Below are positions 53,171 through 62,851 of a stretch of DNA of 64,000 nt, piece by piece. The stretch is taken from assembly GCF_003226255.1 (NCBI RefSeq), contig NZ_QJST01000004.1, positions 124,001 to 188,000 of the forward strand, read 5' to 3'. Below the pieces are notes generated by a model, which saw only the letters and a list, made by a program, of their open reading frames with translations, did not search any database and was not told the origin of the DNA. Both the position numbers and the translations under genes were made by a program. The DNA is from Idiomarina fontislapidosi (GTDB lineage Bacteria > Pseudomonadota > Gammaproteobacteria > Enterobacterales > Alteromonadaceae). Numbering within the stretch: position 1 is the stretch's first letter; each line of letters starts with the position of its first letter.

Positions 53171-55060
53171 TTACTGCGCTCGTACTACCCGAAACCCAAT
53201 ATAATTAGAGCTAAAATTAGCAGGAAGTTCCATGCGCGTTGAAACGCGCGCCAAACTGGGTGCAAAGTTCCATGCTCCACCACGCACCACTTGACCCTCC
53301 TCGGTACGTGCCCACTCCCAAACATTACCCACAGTATCAAACAAGCCCCATGGGTTCCGCTCGAACTGAGCTACGGGTGCTGAGCGATCGTTTGACCATT
53401 CAGAACCACAGTGGCGACAGTTGGCATTATTAACACCGACATCATTGCCCCACCAAAAATCCGTTTCTGTGCCAGCGCGCGACGCATATTCCCACTGCTG
53501 CTCAGAGGGGATATCGTAATCGAAACCGCTTTTGTCTGACAACCAATCAGTATACGCCTTTACATCTTCATAACTAATACAAACAACAGGTGAGTTTTCA
53601 GTCTGTTGGAAACCTGGATTACGCCAATTTAACGTGCCATCCATTTTTGGCATGCCATTTACCAAATTTGCGCAATTACCATTTTTCTCAGCTTGCGTGA
53701 CATAGGCCGTGTCATTTACGAAGTCACGAAACTTTCCCACGGTCACCTCGGTATCACTGATACCAAACGGGGCTTCAATAGTCACTGTTTGCACAGGGCG
53801 TTCATTTGGCAGCCCGTTACCCGTTAAATCGCCCATTTTATAGTTGCCAGATGGGACAACGACCAACTCAGGGCCGCGCACATCACGGAATAAGATATCT
53901 TGTACCTTTTCGCCGCGCGTAAACGAATAGTCTGACTTTTCGAGCTCTGCACGAATCGATTGCGCATCATTAAGACGAATCACATCGCTGTAAGAACTGT
54001 AACCGTATTTACGCACTTCAACACGGTGGTCGCCACGGGGAAGCATTATCTCGATAGGTGTTGAGCCATAACTTACACCGTCAATTAATACTTCGTCGTC
54101 ATATACGTTTGAACGTAATGTCAACGGGTGCATCACCGCATCGTTACTTGCGCCCACGTTAGCGCTTGTTTGCGTTGCACTGCGTTGGTCAGCATTTTCT
54201 ACGACACAATAACGTGCATCGACTTCAAGGAGCTGACAGGCTTGGCGACGAGGTAACTGACCGCGTAACTCGACGGCAATTTTAACGCCATAGTTACCTT
54301 GGCCGCTGAATCCATTACTGACTGTCTTTGAGCCTAAAATTTGTACATTTGGACTCACTTGCTCTAGATTGCTTCGCGCCTGCTCAGCCTCGCTGAGGTT
54401 ACTTACGATTTGGTCAAGGTATTGCTTTGATGCTTTTTGCTTTGCCAACAACTTGCCGCGCGTTTCACACTGGCTCAGCGTTTCTTCACGGTCACAGACG
54501 ATAGACTGACTTACTTCTAGCTCGCCAGTCTGATTAAATTCACGTTCTAAGCGTTCGACTCGCGCTACTTTGCGCTGATCTTTGAGCGATTCAATCTCGT
54601 TTAACAGCGCATGGCGACTTACGCGTCCCTCTTCAACTTCTTGTTGTTTTTCTTCAACCAGTTGAATCTGTGTACCAATATCTTTTTTGTTTTGCTGATG
54701 CGCCATCACGGCTTCTTTATAAGCTTGCTGCGCCCCCGCGATATCAATCGTCGGATCGTCTACCAGTTGTTGATAGCGGTTGTTCATTTCTTGCAGCGCG
54801 GTCTGACGTTGTTTCTCTAACGTCTGGTTGCGATCTCGCAAAGAAGCTAGCTTTTGCTCCAGTTGTTCAGCTTCGTCTTTTAGACGTTGCACCGTTTGCG
54901 TGTAGTTATCGTACTCATTTTGCAAACTCGTGATCTTGTCGGAGATCTGCTCCACCGTCATTGATTGTTGCTGCTCTTGCAGAGCAGCAACAATCAATGA
55001 CGGTGGAGCGATTGTCAAAGTCGAGGCCATCACTAGGGCCAATTGAGCCAGTCGCATCAT
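53171..55060 (-). CDS. Secreted coiled-coil / PEGA / SUMF1-fold protein
   Basis: A 629-residue exported protein with no known function that I can assign. Domains in order: a signal-peptide-like N-terminus (1-27), a long coiled coil (about 37-235), a short cysteine-containing domain (about 240-290), a PEGA surface domain (322-372, VLIDGVSYGSTPIEI), and a SUMF1/FGE-sulfatase fold (398-628, with WGLFDTVGNVWEW and IGFRVVRAQ). The SUMF1 fold lacks the two C-terminal cysteines that catalyse formylglycine formation: after GGAW (594-597) there is none. Only C463, C494, C548 and C551 are present, so formylglycine synthesis is unlikely and a structural or binding role is favoured. It lies between mshQ and mreB, a place where msh and mre genes are usually neighbours. 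The signal-peptide region contains a 29-bp perfect inverted repeat. Confidence 0.85.
   Translation of the reverse strand: MMRLAQLALVMASTLTIAPPSLIVAALQEQQQSMTVEQISDKITSLQNEYDNYTQTVQRLKDEAEQLEQKLASLRDRNQTLEKQRQTALQEMNNRYQQLVDDPTIDIAGAQQAYKEAVMAHQQNKKDIGTQIQLVEEKQQEVEEGRVSRHALLNEIESLKDQRKVARVERLEREFNQTGELEVSQSIVCDREETLSQCETRGKLLAKQKASKQYLDQIVSNLSEAEQARSNLEQVSPNVQILGSKTVSNGFSGQGNYGVKIAVELRGQLPRRQACQLLEVDARYCVVENADQRSATQTSANVGASNDAVMHPLTLRSNVYDDEVLIDGVSYGSTPIEIMLPRGDHRVEVRKYGYSSYSDVIRLNDAQSIRAELEKSDYSFTRGEKVQDILFRDVRGPELVVVPSGNYKMGDLTGNGLPNERPVQTVTIEAPFGISDTEVTVGKFRDFVNDTAYVTQAEKNGNCANLVNGMPKMDGTLNWRNPGFQQTENSPVVCISYEDVKAYTDWLSDKSGFDYDIPSEQQWEYASRAGTETDFWWGNDVGVNNANCRHCGSEWSNDRSAPVAQFERNPWGLFDTVGNVWEWARTEEGQVVRGGAWNFAPSLARVSTRMELPANFSSNYIGFRVVRAQ
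54949..55009. repeat. Perfect 29-bp inverted repeat inside the SUMF1 gene
   Basis: Arms 54949-54977 and 54981-55009 are exact reverse complements separated by only 3 bases (TGC). In the protein the arms encode residues 18-27 (APPSLIVAAL) and 28-37 (EQQQSMTVEQ), so one of the two peptides is the antisense translation of the other. The reading frame stays open through both arms. The transcript would form a very stable hairpin about 50 bases after the start codon. Confidence 0.95.
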
Positions 55061-55254
55061 GTTCCCATTCCAAGCTTGAAAATAATAAAGCGGTAGAGGC
55101 CTTGCAGCCTTACCAGCGCTCTTTATTTGAATATTTATTGGTAAACGTCGTTAACGTCGCGCATGTATAACAACTCTGCCTTATGCTATTTGCTTGTCAA
55201 CAAAAGCGCAAGGAAGAATCGCGGTAAATTCCGTACAATTGAGTAAGTAGCCAC
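55061..55254 (-). promoter_or_regulatory. Intergenic region with possible promoter of the SUMF1 gene
   Basis: On the minus strand a perfect TTGACA (55195-55200) is present, but the correctly spaced -10 is poor; an extended -10 TGTTATACAT nearby (TATACA at 55164-55169) is an alternative without a good -35. Two direct repeats of AACGTCG 9 bases apart (55144-55150, 55153-55159) also form an imperfect palindrome around GTTAAC. No terminator hairpin is evident after mshQ. Confidence 0.35.
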
Positions 55255-58200
55255 TCACAGCCCCTGCTCTTGCCAATAGATTTGGCGGTCGCTGCCGCGG
55301 TAGATACCAAAAACGCCGAGCGCGGTTGGGTTTTCGTTATATGACCCATCGCCAGTCCAGTCGTACTGTAGGTAGGCGGGAACATCCAAATCAAATTCAA
55401 ACTGTACGGGTTGATTCGATGGTTCCCAGCGCAAGCTTTCCTCATCGCTACGTTCCACCGACTGAATTCGGCCCTGATCCACTATCACTTGGTTGTTACT
55501 ACTGCCTTCGATATCACCACGTTCAAGATCAATAGAGGGCGCCTCTTCGCCTTCCTCGACAACGTAACGTTCATCTGAAACCGCACTGTGAGCGACTGAA
55601 TAGCATGTGTTATTTTCATCCAGTCGATATTCGGTTCCATCCCAAAACTCAACTTGCCCTTGAATGAGGAGTGGGTCACTGACTGCGGCGATGACATTTT
55701 CAAGCACCATCCGTCCGAAGACTAAACGTGCTGAATCAAACAACTTATAATCTACAGCGTAGTCATCACCGGCCGGCGCCGGCAGGGTGGTGTCCTTCAA
55801 TTGACTGTAATATTGATTGTTCTCACCATCGTTGATGCGTATACCCAGTTTGTAATCGTTATACGGTCCTTCCTCAGCGTCGCTACGCAGGTATTTAACC
55901 TCGACATTACTGAGAAACCCATTCCCTGCGTTGGCTGTTGTAGCATCACTCCAGTCGATAGGACTAATAGGAGCGGAACCCCCGCCGTTTGGCGTCACTT
56001 GCAAATTAAACGACTGGCCATTGACGTTAAACGCTGCAAACTCCAGTTCCGCTTTTGCCAAATCACTTGCATAATTGCGAGTGATATCACCGCTCGCGTT
56101 TCGTGCCACGAGTTGGATAGGTAGCAAGTTTTGTGGCTCACCAATGTAATACGAGGGTTGCGCTCCACAGGTATTTGCAAAGCCAGTGCCCGCCTCAAGC
56201 GTAAAGTGGTGCGGAATGAATCGACCGACTTCAAATTGTGTTTCGAGTACGTCGCTAGTATCTTGCCACTGAGATAGATACCCGCCGCCATTCTGTTGGG
56301 CTACTTGTGCTGTAATATTAGCTTTACCGACTTCAGAGTAGGTTACTTGGTTATTGGTAAAGGTGCCGAAGTCCGAGCGAGAAAATTGCAGCGCATTAGC
56401 CAGCACCCCATCATTAACTGCCACAGGCGCAACCGCTTCGGCTGCGGTTTGAAGCACGAGTCGTTCACCTACCTGTTCCAAACCAAAGTTAGGCGTAATG
56501 TCACCTTGCGCATTACGTGCCGTTAGCTCGACCTCAAACGGGTCGCCTGCCTTAGCTAAAATCGCAGTCGAGCTTGATAAGTCGGTATCTAACCGCGTTG
56601 ATTTCATCTCAATATGGTGCGGTTGCCAAACAAAGGTGTTTGAATCGCCCCGCAGCGTCACACCGTTACTCAACGTTGCTTTCGCCGAAAGCTTCACCGC
56701 GCCTACATCATCATAACGCATCGCTAGATTCGCTCTACTGTCATTAAATTCAACCGCTACATTTTGATAGTTTCCCGCAATTAAGTCGGTTGCATTTGCA
56801 GCCGTAAGCTCGGAGCCCACTTGGCCGCTTACCCAAAACTCGCTTTCTGAACGACATTGGTTTGGATCCACGCAGTCCAACTGCATTTCAATTTGCGTTA
56901 AGTTATTTGTCAGCGCTTGACACTGCAGTGTATTGGTGTTCGTTTCTACGGCACGAATTGAAACACCTTCAGATTGTATTCCCGCCGTTTGCCGTGGTAT
57001 TTGCGTGCTCTGTAAACCCGCATCATAAAACACAAACCCAGCATTGCTTATTGCGATTTGGCAATCATCGACCACGCCATCCACTAAGCACACTGTTGGA
57101 TTGGCAGGCTGTGGCGCACTTTGATTAGTTACCGATAGATTCGTAACGCCCGCTTGCGTTGGATTTAACTGACTGAGTAACTGGTTATTGGCAGCCGACC
57201 AATTAAGTGATGATGGTGCAAAACTGCCGTTATCCGAAGCCAGTTGAATAGAAGCTGTGTCACCATATGTTTCTGAGCAATCCGCATTAGCGCACGCTTT
57301 AACCGCTACTTCGGCTCCATTACAAAGCACCGCATTTTGATTAAACGCAAGCTGATAGTGATGCAGACGTTCTTCAGAAGGTTCACCAGGAACCGAACAA
57401 ACCGAGAGATCTTTGATCCAATGGTAATTTGTTTCGCCGCCTGTACTGCCCGTGAAACTTAAATACACTTGTTCAGGCATCTGCGGCTGATTTTGCAGAT
57501 TATCTAATTTTAGGATGCTCTCAAAATTATTATTCGCACCGTTTTCGTCCAACTTACGCAGTACCTCGATACTTGGGTTATCACCTGTTCCATCGATCAA
57601 TACCTTGTATGTATGTCCCGGTTTAGGGTTAAAAACAGAGTTTGGATTTTGGTTTGCTGGCGAATCAATTGCCGGTTCAAGTTCATTTGAGGCGCCTAAG
57701 AACTGGTAATTCGTTGAGTCAGCCCCACGAACGCCAACCCGGTTAGGAACCAGTCGATCAAACCCGCCGGCTCGTCCCTCGCTGTTGCGCGAGAAGTTTC
57801 CGTACTCATCAAAACCGATACCAAGCCAGCCGGCTTCAAAACCACCTGAGTCACCAGTGCGTTGAGCATAGCCTAACGAGCCACCATAACTACCCGCTCG
57901 TGGATTACCGTCACTAATACGGTTGGCGTCAGAGAGTACAAGCGCTATTCCATCAGCACCGGTGTTGCCTCGTCCATTAGAGCCCCACGCGTATAATTTG
58001 AATTCAATTTCTATGCGGTGACCTTTACCTGGGAATGGCCGCTGCAATGTCACCGCTGTAGCACGGTTGTTGGCGTTATCGGTTAGTTCTAGATATTGCT
58101 CGTTACGAGCGGTCAGTAACTGAGGCTGGTAGTTGCTATCTTTTGAATAGGTTTTCCAGTCGTTGCCGAAAACTTGCCCTTCATCATTTATCGCGTAACA

Positions 58201-60585
58201 CTGCTGGCCTTGACCTAAACACTCGTGTCGAAGCGTTTGTAATGACGATGCTTGGCTGTCAGAAAGATAATCGTGATATAGCCTGAATTCATCGACAGCC
58301 CCCTCGAGGTATCGATTTCCGTCATTGCCTTTGTCTGCACCTATTCTTAACGCGTCGTTATTGACCACCAAAGTATCGGTATAACTAAACGATAGCTTTT
58401 GTTCGCCATCGATCCATAACGACTGTCGTCCTAAACTATAACGCGCAACAAAGAAATGCCACTGGCCATCGGCAAAACTCTGCTGAGTAAAGTTAGAGCG
58501 AACCCCTTTATTACCCTGCCACCACCAATTTATTGTACCTTGAGGGGTAACATGAAGTTCAAAATTTTCATCTTTACCCACCAGTGTCGCAAGCCCACTT
58601 CGAGGCGCTCTATCAATACGCGCCCAAAATGCAATGGTATACTCGTTAGCACGGTCGAGCGACGTATCATCCATAATTTCGATATAGTGCTGGCTTGCTG
58701 CTGAGAAGGTAGCGTAGCCACAGGTCCCCATGAATTGTTGATTCGTTGCCAACGCCGGTGAACCATCGGCGGCACCAAACCCAACACCATTACGCGCGGT
58801 GATCGAGAGGCTTTCGGTACCTTTATTGCTGATAGCAAATCCATTGCTTGCATTCCATGGACCATCATCAAAAGGCAAATAGACTTGCGCAGGTGGCAAG
58901 TTGACAGCAGGTGCTGCGCAAAAATTACCGCCTTCTATCGGATTGCTGAACGCCGAGTAGTTAACACGATAGTTAGAGCCCTGGATATCGTCGCCGGCAC
59001 TGATGGCGCCATTAATAACGATGAGTGGACCATTATTTGAAAAATTAATATCGTCTTCGGCATAAATGTAACCGTTAATTGTTACGCCTGCGCTAATCGA
59101 CAAATCACCCGTTACTATCAATATAAAGTCTTCAGGGTTGCCATTGGGGTTTAATGTCACACCCGGTTGTATATTGAGATCACCATCAATGTACACACGC
59201 GAACTGGCACCACTCGTTTGATACTCTTCTCCTACAGCATCAAAATCCCCCACACGCAAATAGTCTTCGTTACTGAGTTCACGAGGTAAGCTTCTGTTGT
59301 AAGCTTGTCCTGGTAAATCATAACGCTCGGGGGTCGTGCTATTCTCATTAACGCCCGACGGCCATATGGCACTGCATTGTTCAAGATCGACCGGCGCCTC
59401 GGAACAGGGACCATAATTGTTATTAATGTCGCATAGTTCGCCCAATACTTTAGGCGGTGATTCATTGACGAAGTCATTAAAATTAGGCGTATTAAGGTAA
59501 CCATTAATTTTACTTCGTTGCTCGAGTTTAACAGAGTCACGTGAATTGACGTTACCTTTGACAAGCGCTTGGTAAGCTAATGAAATTTCATCGTTCGCGT
59601 CTAAGCTACCACCGACTTCGGTTTCCTGACCTAGTTTAATCTTCTTTTCGGCATCAATATTTTTATCAACTTTGGTTCGAAACCCCGTTTTGACCTCACC
59701 ATTTCGCGCGTTCACATCACCGAATATGTGTGATTCTTGTTCTAAGTCGATGTCGCGTCGAGCAAGCAAACTCCCTTTGACTTCTGTTCTGAAGTCAATT
59801 TTTATCTTTCCGTCATCGCTCGTAACGTCGCCCTGTACTTCAGAGTCTTGCCCAACCTCTATATCTTTTTGCGCCCGAATATCGCCACCCAGGGTTACGC
59901 GCTGACCTACCTTAATTTTGTCATCACTGTCTAAGAACTCCGACACCGTAGCTCGGCTACCAATCTCGATATCTTCTGACGATTGGATATAGCCATTAAT
60001 AGTGCTCGAGTCGCCAATTTTTACCTTCTTTGCGCTATCAATGTAGCCAGCGATGGTGACATTATTTTCGGTTTCGACTTTCCCTTGCGACTCGATATAA
60101 CCGCTAACTTGAGCATTTCCACCGATTTTTACCTCATCGCTCGCTTCGACGTAACCATCAATCATGGCCGCATAGCCCACCTGGACTTTTCCAGCGTTTA
60201 CAACGTCACCAGCAATAACTGCTTCATTATTCATTTCGACTGAACCGGCTCCATAAACACTACCACTCAAAGCGGCTTTATAGTCGAGATTTAAATCACC
60301 ACCGTTGGGAAATTCCACACGGAAATTAACGTTGTTATTGTTTAGTAGGCGGCTTTCATTAGCTAAACTTAGATCGCCATACATCACCAGTCTCACATTG
60401 ACATCGGCGGTATAACTATCGCGGTAATTTAAATTGATATCATCGAAACAGGTAACTGTCAGTTCATCATAGCTACCATCGTACGTTTGAGAACACGCAT
60501 CGAACACATTTTGTTGAGCAAAGACGGGTGGTGAGAATAAGCACTGAGTAACCACTAACAGGCCTAGTTTTATTAACCATCTCAT
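55255..60585 (-). CDS. mshQ: MshQ, giant MSHA pilus-associated protein with lectin-like domains
   Basis: A 1776-residue exported protein, last gene of the MSHA pilin operon. Domains in order: signal peptide (about 1-23), a repetitive bactofilin-like beta-solenoid of about 15 units of 18 residues (98-366), a second short stretch of the same kind (about 460-530), a LamG/concanavalin-like domain (about 567-790), an L-type-lectin-like domain (about 790-1066, with GADGIALVL and IGFDEYGNF), and a long MshQ/DUF6701-type C-terminal region (about 1090-1776). It is probably surface-exposed and carried by the pilus; glycan binding is inference. The ATG at 60585 overlaps the mshP stop as ATGA. Confidence 0.88.
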   Translation of the reverse strand: MRWLIKLGLLVVTQCLFSPPVFAQQNVFDACSQTYDGSYDELTVTCFDDINLNYRDSYTADVNVRLVMYGDLSLANESRLLNNNNVNFRVEFPNGGDLNLDYKAALSGSVYGAGSVEMNNEAVIAGDVVNAGKVQVGYAAMIDGYVEASDEVKIGGNAQVSGYIESQGKVETENNVTIAGYIDSAKKVKIGDSSTINGYIQSSEDIEIGSRATVSEFLDSDDKIKVGQRVTLGGDIRAQKDIEVGQDSEVQGDVTSDDGKIKIDFRTEVKGSLLARRDIDLEQESHIFGDVNARNGEVKTGFRTKVDKNIDAEKKIKLGQETEVGGSLDANDEISLAYQALVKGNVNSRDSVKLEQRSKINGYLNTPNFNDFVNESPPKVLGELCDINNNYGPCSEAPVDLEQCSAIWPSGVNENSTTPERYDLPGQAYNRSLPRELSNEDYLRVGDFDAVGEEYQTSGASSRVYIDGDLNIQPGVTLNPNGNPEDFILIVTGDLSISAGVTINGYIYAEDDINFSNNGPLIVINGAISAGDDIQGSNYRVNYSAFSNPIEGGNFCAAPAVNLPPAQVYLPFDDGPWNASNGFAISNKGTESLSITARNGVGFGAADGSPALATNQQFMGTCGYATFSAASQHYIEIMDDTSLDRANEYTIAFWARIDRAPRSGLATLVGKDENFELHVTPQGTINWWWQGNKGVRSNFTQQSFADGQWHFFVARYSLGRQSLWIDGEQKLSFSYTDTLVVNNDALRIGADKGNDGNRYLEGAVDEFRLYHDYLSDSQASSLQTLRHECLGQGQQCYAINDEGQVFGNDWKTYSKDSNYQPQLLTARNEQYLELTDNANNRATAVTLQRPFPGKGHRIEIEFKLYAWGSNGRGNTGADGIALVLSDANRISDGNPRAGSYGGSLGYAQRTGDSGGFEAGWLGIGFDEYGNFSRNSEGRAGGFDRLVPNRVGVRGADSTNYQFLGASNELEPAIDSPANQNPNSVFNPKPGHTYKVLIDGTGDNPSIEVLRKLDENGANNNFESILKLDNLQNQPQMPEQVYLSFTGSTGGETNYHWIKDLSVCSVPGEPSEERLHHYQLAFNQNAVLCNGAEVAVKACANADCSETYGDTASIQLASDNGSFAPSSLNWSAANNQLLSQLNPTQAGVTNLSVTNQSAPQPANPTVCLVDGVVDDCQIAISNAGFVFYDAGLQSTQIPRQTAGIQSEGVSIRAVETNTNTLQCQALTNNLTQIEMQLDCVDPNQCRSESEFWVSGQVGSELTAANATDLIAGNYQNVAVEFNDSRANLAMRYDDVGAVKLSAKATLSNGVTLRGDSNTFVWQPHHIEMKSTRLDTDLSSSTAILAKAGDPFEVELTARNAQGDITPNFGLEQVGERLVLQTAAEAVAPVAVNDGVLANALQFSRSDFGTFTNNQVTYSEVGKANITAQVAQQNGGGYLSQWQDTSDVLETQFEVGRFIPHHFTLEAGTGFANTCGAQPSYYIGEPQNLLPIQLVARNASGDITRNYASDLAKAELEFAAFNVNGQSFNLQVTPNGGGSAPISPIDWSDATTANAGNGFLSNVEVKYLRSDAEEGPYNDYKLGIRINDGENNQYYSQLKDTTLPAPAGDDYAVDYKLFDSARLVFGRMVLENVIAAVSDPLLIQGQVEFWDGTEYRLDENNTCYSVAHSAVSDERYVVEEGEEAPSIDLERGDIEGSSNNQVIVDQGRIQSVERSDEESLRWEPSNQPVQFEFDLDVPAYLQYDWTGDGSYNENPTALGVFGIYRGSDRQIYWQEQGL
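59488..60294 (-). repeat. Eighteen-residue tandem repeats in MshQ (about 15 copies)
   Basis: Degenerate protein repeats of the form V/I-x-V/I-G-x4-V-x-G-x-I-x5, e.g. VKIGGNAQVSGYIESQGK followed by VETENNVTIAGYIDSAKK. Two copies have 19 residues. The hydrophobic and glycine periodicity fits a right-handed beta-solenoid like that of bactofilins. DNA identity between copies is low, so the repeat is old. Confidence 0.75.
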
Positions 60586-60995
60586 TCTATTGTCCTCGCT
60601 TCCATGGCTAGCACGCGCGCAGTTGTTTGCGAGCCTACGGTGCATTGACCCGTGGCTACAAGTCGATAATGTTCATCAGACGCGTAAGTGTCGCTACTAC
60701 ACGCTATATCAACTTTGCAGTTCTGCAGACCTTCGGCATTCGTGAAATCCATACTACTTTGCACGGCAGAACAACTTTGCATCTCACTGTCTAACGGAAA
60801 AAGCTGATTCATCCCCTGCTGCAAACCACTTTGTGCGGCGTTAAATGCGCGCGTGCCATACACTTCCGTGACAACACTATCGCTACTGGTGCGCACAAGG
60901 GTTGCCAGGGTTGCCACTAATAAGCCGGTTACCACTATCACAAAAATAGCAACAACAAGCGCACTGCCGCGTTGTGCATGATAACTATGGCGCAT
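60582..60995 (-). CDS. mshP: MshP, PilX-like minor pilus assembly protein
   Basis: A 137-residue protein with an N-terminal GSALVVAIFVIVVTGLL hydrophobic helix similar to PilX-type minor pilins, preceded by a short basic leader. The start at 60995 overlaps the mshO end by 11 bases; a longer frame to 61034 would lie inside mshO. Its stop overlaps mshQ. Confidence 0.85.
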   Translation of the reverse strand: MRHSYHAQRGSALVVAIFVIVVTGLLVATLATLVRTSSDSVVTEVYGTRAFNAAQSGLQQGMNQLFPLDSEMQSCSAVQSSMDFTNAEGLQNCKVDIACSSDTYASDEHYRLVATGQCTVGSQTTARVLAMEARTIE

Positions 60996-61809
60996 TTGGA
61001 ATATGGACCTCTTGGCTAAAAAACAACTGTTCATTATCTATACTATTAAATTGTAAGAACAGATGTACAATATTATTCTGCATTAACGTTGTTTCATCCA
61101 CCTGAAACGCTGCCGCACCATTGGCAAGGTTCACTAATCCTGAGCCCATTAATGTGCCGCTTGCGCCCCCAAAACGTCCGTTACTGGGGGTGGGTTGCTG
61201 TTGAGACCATCCATAGTTAGCGTATCGATATATCGCCTCGCCCTCAACGCAATAGCTCACGGGTGTGCGTCCGATATAAAGACGTTGACGTGGTGATTGT
61301 TTCCCATATTTTGCATTATTATCGACAAGCGTGATGAGTGTCGCGTTACCTGCTCGACTGGTCGTTTGCTCAACTTGCTCAAAGCGATTCGAGTTATTGC
61401 CGTATATATGGTTACTGCGCGTGGCATAAATAAACAGTCGATCGTCCGTTTCAATCGTCGACCAATTGGCCAATGAAACAAAGGTTAACGTATTCGGTTG
61501 GTTATTACGAAACGGCGCATCGTAGTAGGTGCCAGCTACGCGCGTTGGTACAAACTCCACACACTGGGTCGTAGTGTTGTTATTGATATTGGTGGGCGTC
61601 ACACGGGCGCTACTCGGTACCGCATTACGCAGTTCGCGACTCAGTCGTTCAATGACAAATCGACTTTGGTCAAGCACTCTGACGCGTTCGGCGCTACTGG
61701 CAAACATTTGTGAGCCAAAACCAACAAACTGAAATGAAAAAATAGCAATGATCGACAGTAGCACGATCACTATCACCAGTTCTATCAGCGTGAAGCCTCG
61801 ATTACGCAT
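60985..61809 (-). CDS. mshO: MshO, minor MSHA pilin
   Basis: A 274-residue minor pilin with the type IV prepilin motif MRNRG-FTLIELVIVIV; PilD-type cleavage is expected after the glycine. The large size fits MshO. The start ATG at 61809 overlaps the mshD stop as TGATG. Confidence 0.88.
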   Translation of the reverse strand: MRNRGFTLIELVIVIVLLSIIAIFSFQFVGFGSQMFASSAERVRVLDQSRFVIERLSRELRNAVPSSARVTPTNINNNTTTQCVEFVPTRVAGTYYDAPFRNNQPNTLTFVSLANWSTIETDDRLFIYATRSNHIYGNNSNRFEQVEQTTSRAGNATLITLVDNNAKYGKQSPRQRLYIGRTPVSYCVEGEAIYRYANYGWSQQQPTPSNGRFGGASGTLMGSGLVNLANGAAAFQVDETTLMQNNIVHLFLQFNSIDNEQLFFSQEVHIPNAP

Positions 61810-62339
61810 CACCAATTGCCTCTAAACGCCGAGAAATCGATACGTTGCCCTTGGGGCGTATTGACTGTGACATCAATCCGTTTAAGCGTATTGCTTTGCA
61901 CTTCAACGACTCGCACTCGCAAGCTGAACTGTCGATAATCATCAGTAAGGTTGTTGGCCAGCGTATCTGCTACTTCATCGCCCGCCAGCTCTAAGCAGTG
62001 ATAGTCATCGACATCGTCAAAATCTGTGCGCGAAGGTTCCTCCCGATAACCTGTATTCGAGCAGTCGGCAGGTATAGCAGTACAGCTGGGGCCACCGGTC
62101 TCGCCACACCGCGCTTCGCCCACTGCGCTAGAGCCGTTTTCATCGAATCGGCGCGAGAGAATTTCGTTAATTAAGCTGTGTCCAAGCTCGGCGGCGCGCA
62201 CTTGCTGCCACGGGTCAACACTTTGTTTAAACAGTGGACCCATGCCCCCGGTGACCACCAAGGTGATAATACCGACAACAATAATCCCGGCAATAATTTC
62301 AATCAGCGTGAAACCGCGTTGATACTTGCTAACAGCCAT
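61809..62339 (-). CDS. mshD: MshD, minor MSHA pilin
   Basis: A 176-residue minor pilin with a prepilin site MAVSKYQRG-FTLIEIIAGI. The start at 62339 overlaps the mshC end by 11 bases. The globular part contains several cysteines (GETGGPSCTAIPADC region), probably disulfide-bonded. Confidence 0.87.
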   Translation of the reverse strand: MAVSKYQRGFTLIEIIAGIIVVGIITLVVTGGMGPLFKQSVDPWQQVRAAELGHSLINEILSRRFDENGSSAVGEARCGETGGPSCTAIPADCSNTGYREEPSRTDFDDVDDYHCLELAGDEVADTLANNLTDDYRQFSLRVRVVEVQSNTLKRIDVTVNTPQGQRIDFSAFRGNW

Positions 62340-62832
62340 AAATATAACCTTCGCGGTTGATACAGACTGACTGACTTGCACCACGGGTTTCCGTAAACGT
62401 TAATCGGCATGGTTGCGCGCCGCTGCAAACGAGACCTGAAGCGTCTCGCGGACGTCCCAGTGAATCGAACTCAAGTTCATTTGGCGGACCCGCAGTAACA
62501 CCAGCACTGTTTGTGATGGTTAATGTAATGCCTTGAAAGTCCGTGATTTGGTTAAATGAATCTGCATTCGTCACGAATGAAGAGGCTGAGCTGCCACAAT
62601 GAGTGGTCGTCGCTCGACCCAACGCGTTGGTTTGCAATACCACCGCAGTACACGTCAACGGGGTGTTTTGCATGGCATTGAGTTGTGTATTGCGCAGAAT
62701 AGAGAGCGTGCGCTCGCGTAATACTAAACTTTCGGTACCGCCAGAGCCAATAAATAAAGGCGCCGCGCCAACCGCGAGAATAGCCACCACTACTAAAACA
62801 ATGATCAGTTCTACTAGGGTGAAGCCTTTCAT
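62329..62832 (-). CDS. mshC: MshC, minor MSHA pilin
   Basis: A 167-residue minor pilin with a very short leader, MKG-FTLVELIIVLVVV. The start ATG at 62832 is preceded by a pyrimidine-rich CTCTCCT without a good SD; the frame could extend to 62886, but the prepilin leader fixes the start. A GC-rich hairpin lies between mshA and this gene. Confidence 0.87.
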   Translation of the reverse strand: MKGFTLVELIIVLVVVAILAVGAAPLFIGSGGTESLVLRERTLSILRNTQLNAMQNTPLTCTAVVLQTNALGRATTTHCGSSASSFVTNADSFNQITDFQGITLTITNSAGVTAGPPNELEFDSLGRPRDASGLVCSGAQPCRLTFTETRGASQSVCINREGYIYGC

Positions 62833-62851
62833 AGGAGAGACCTTAGATATT

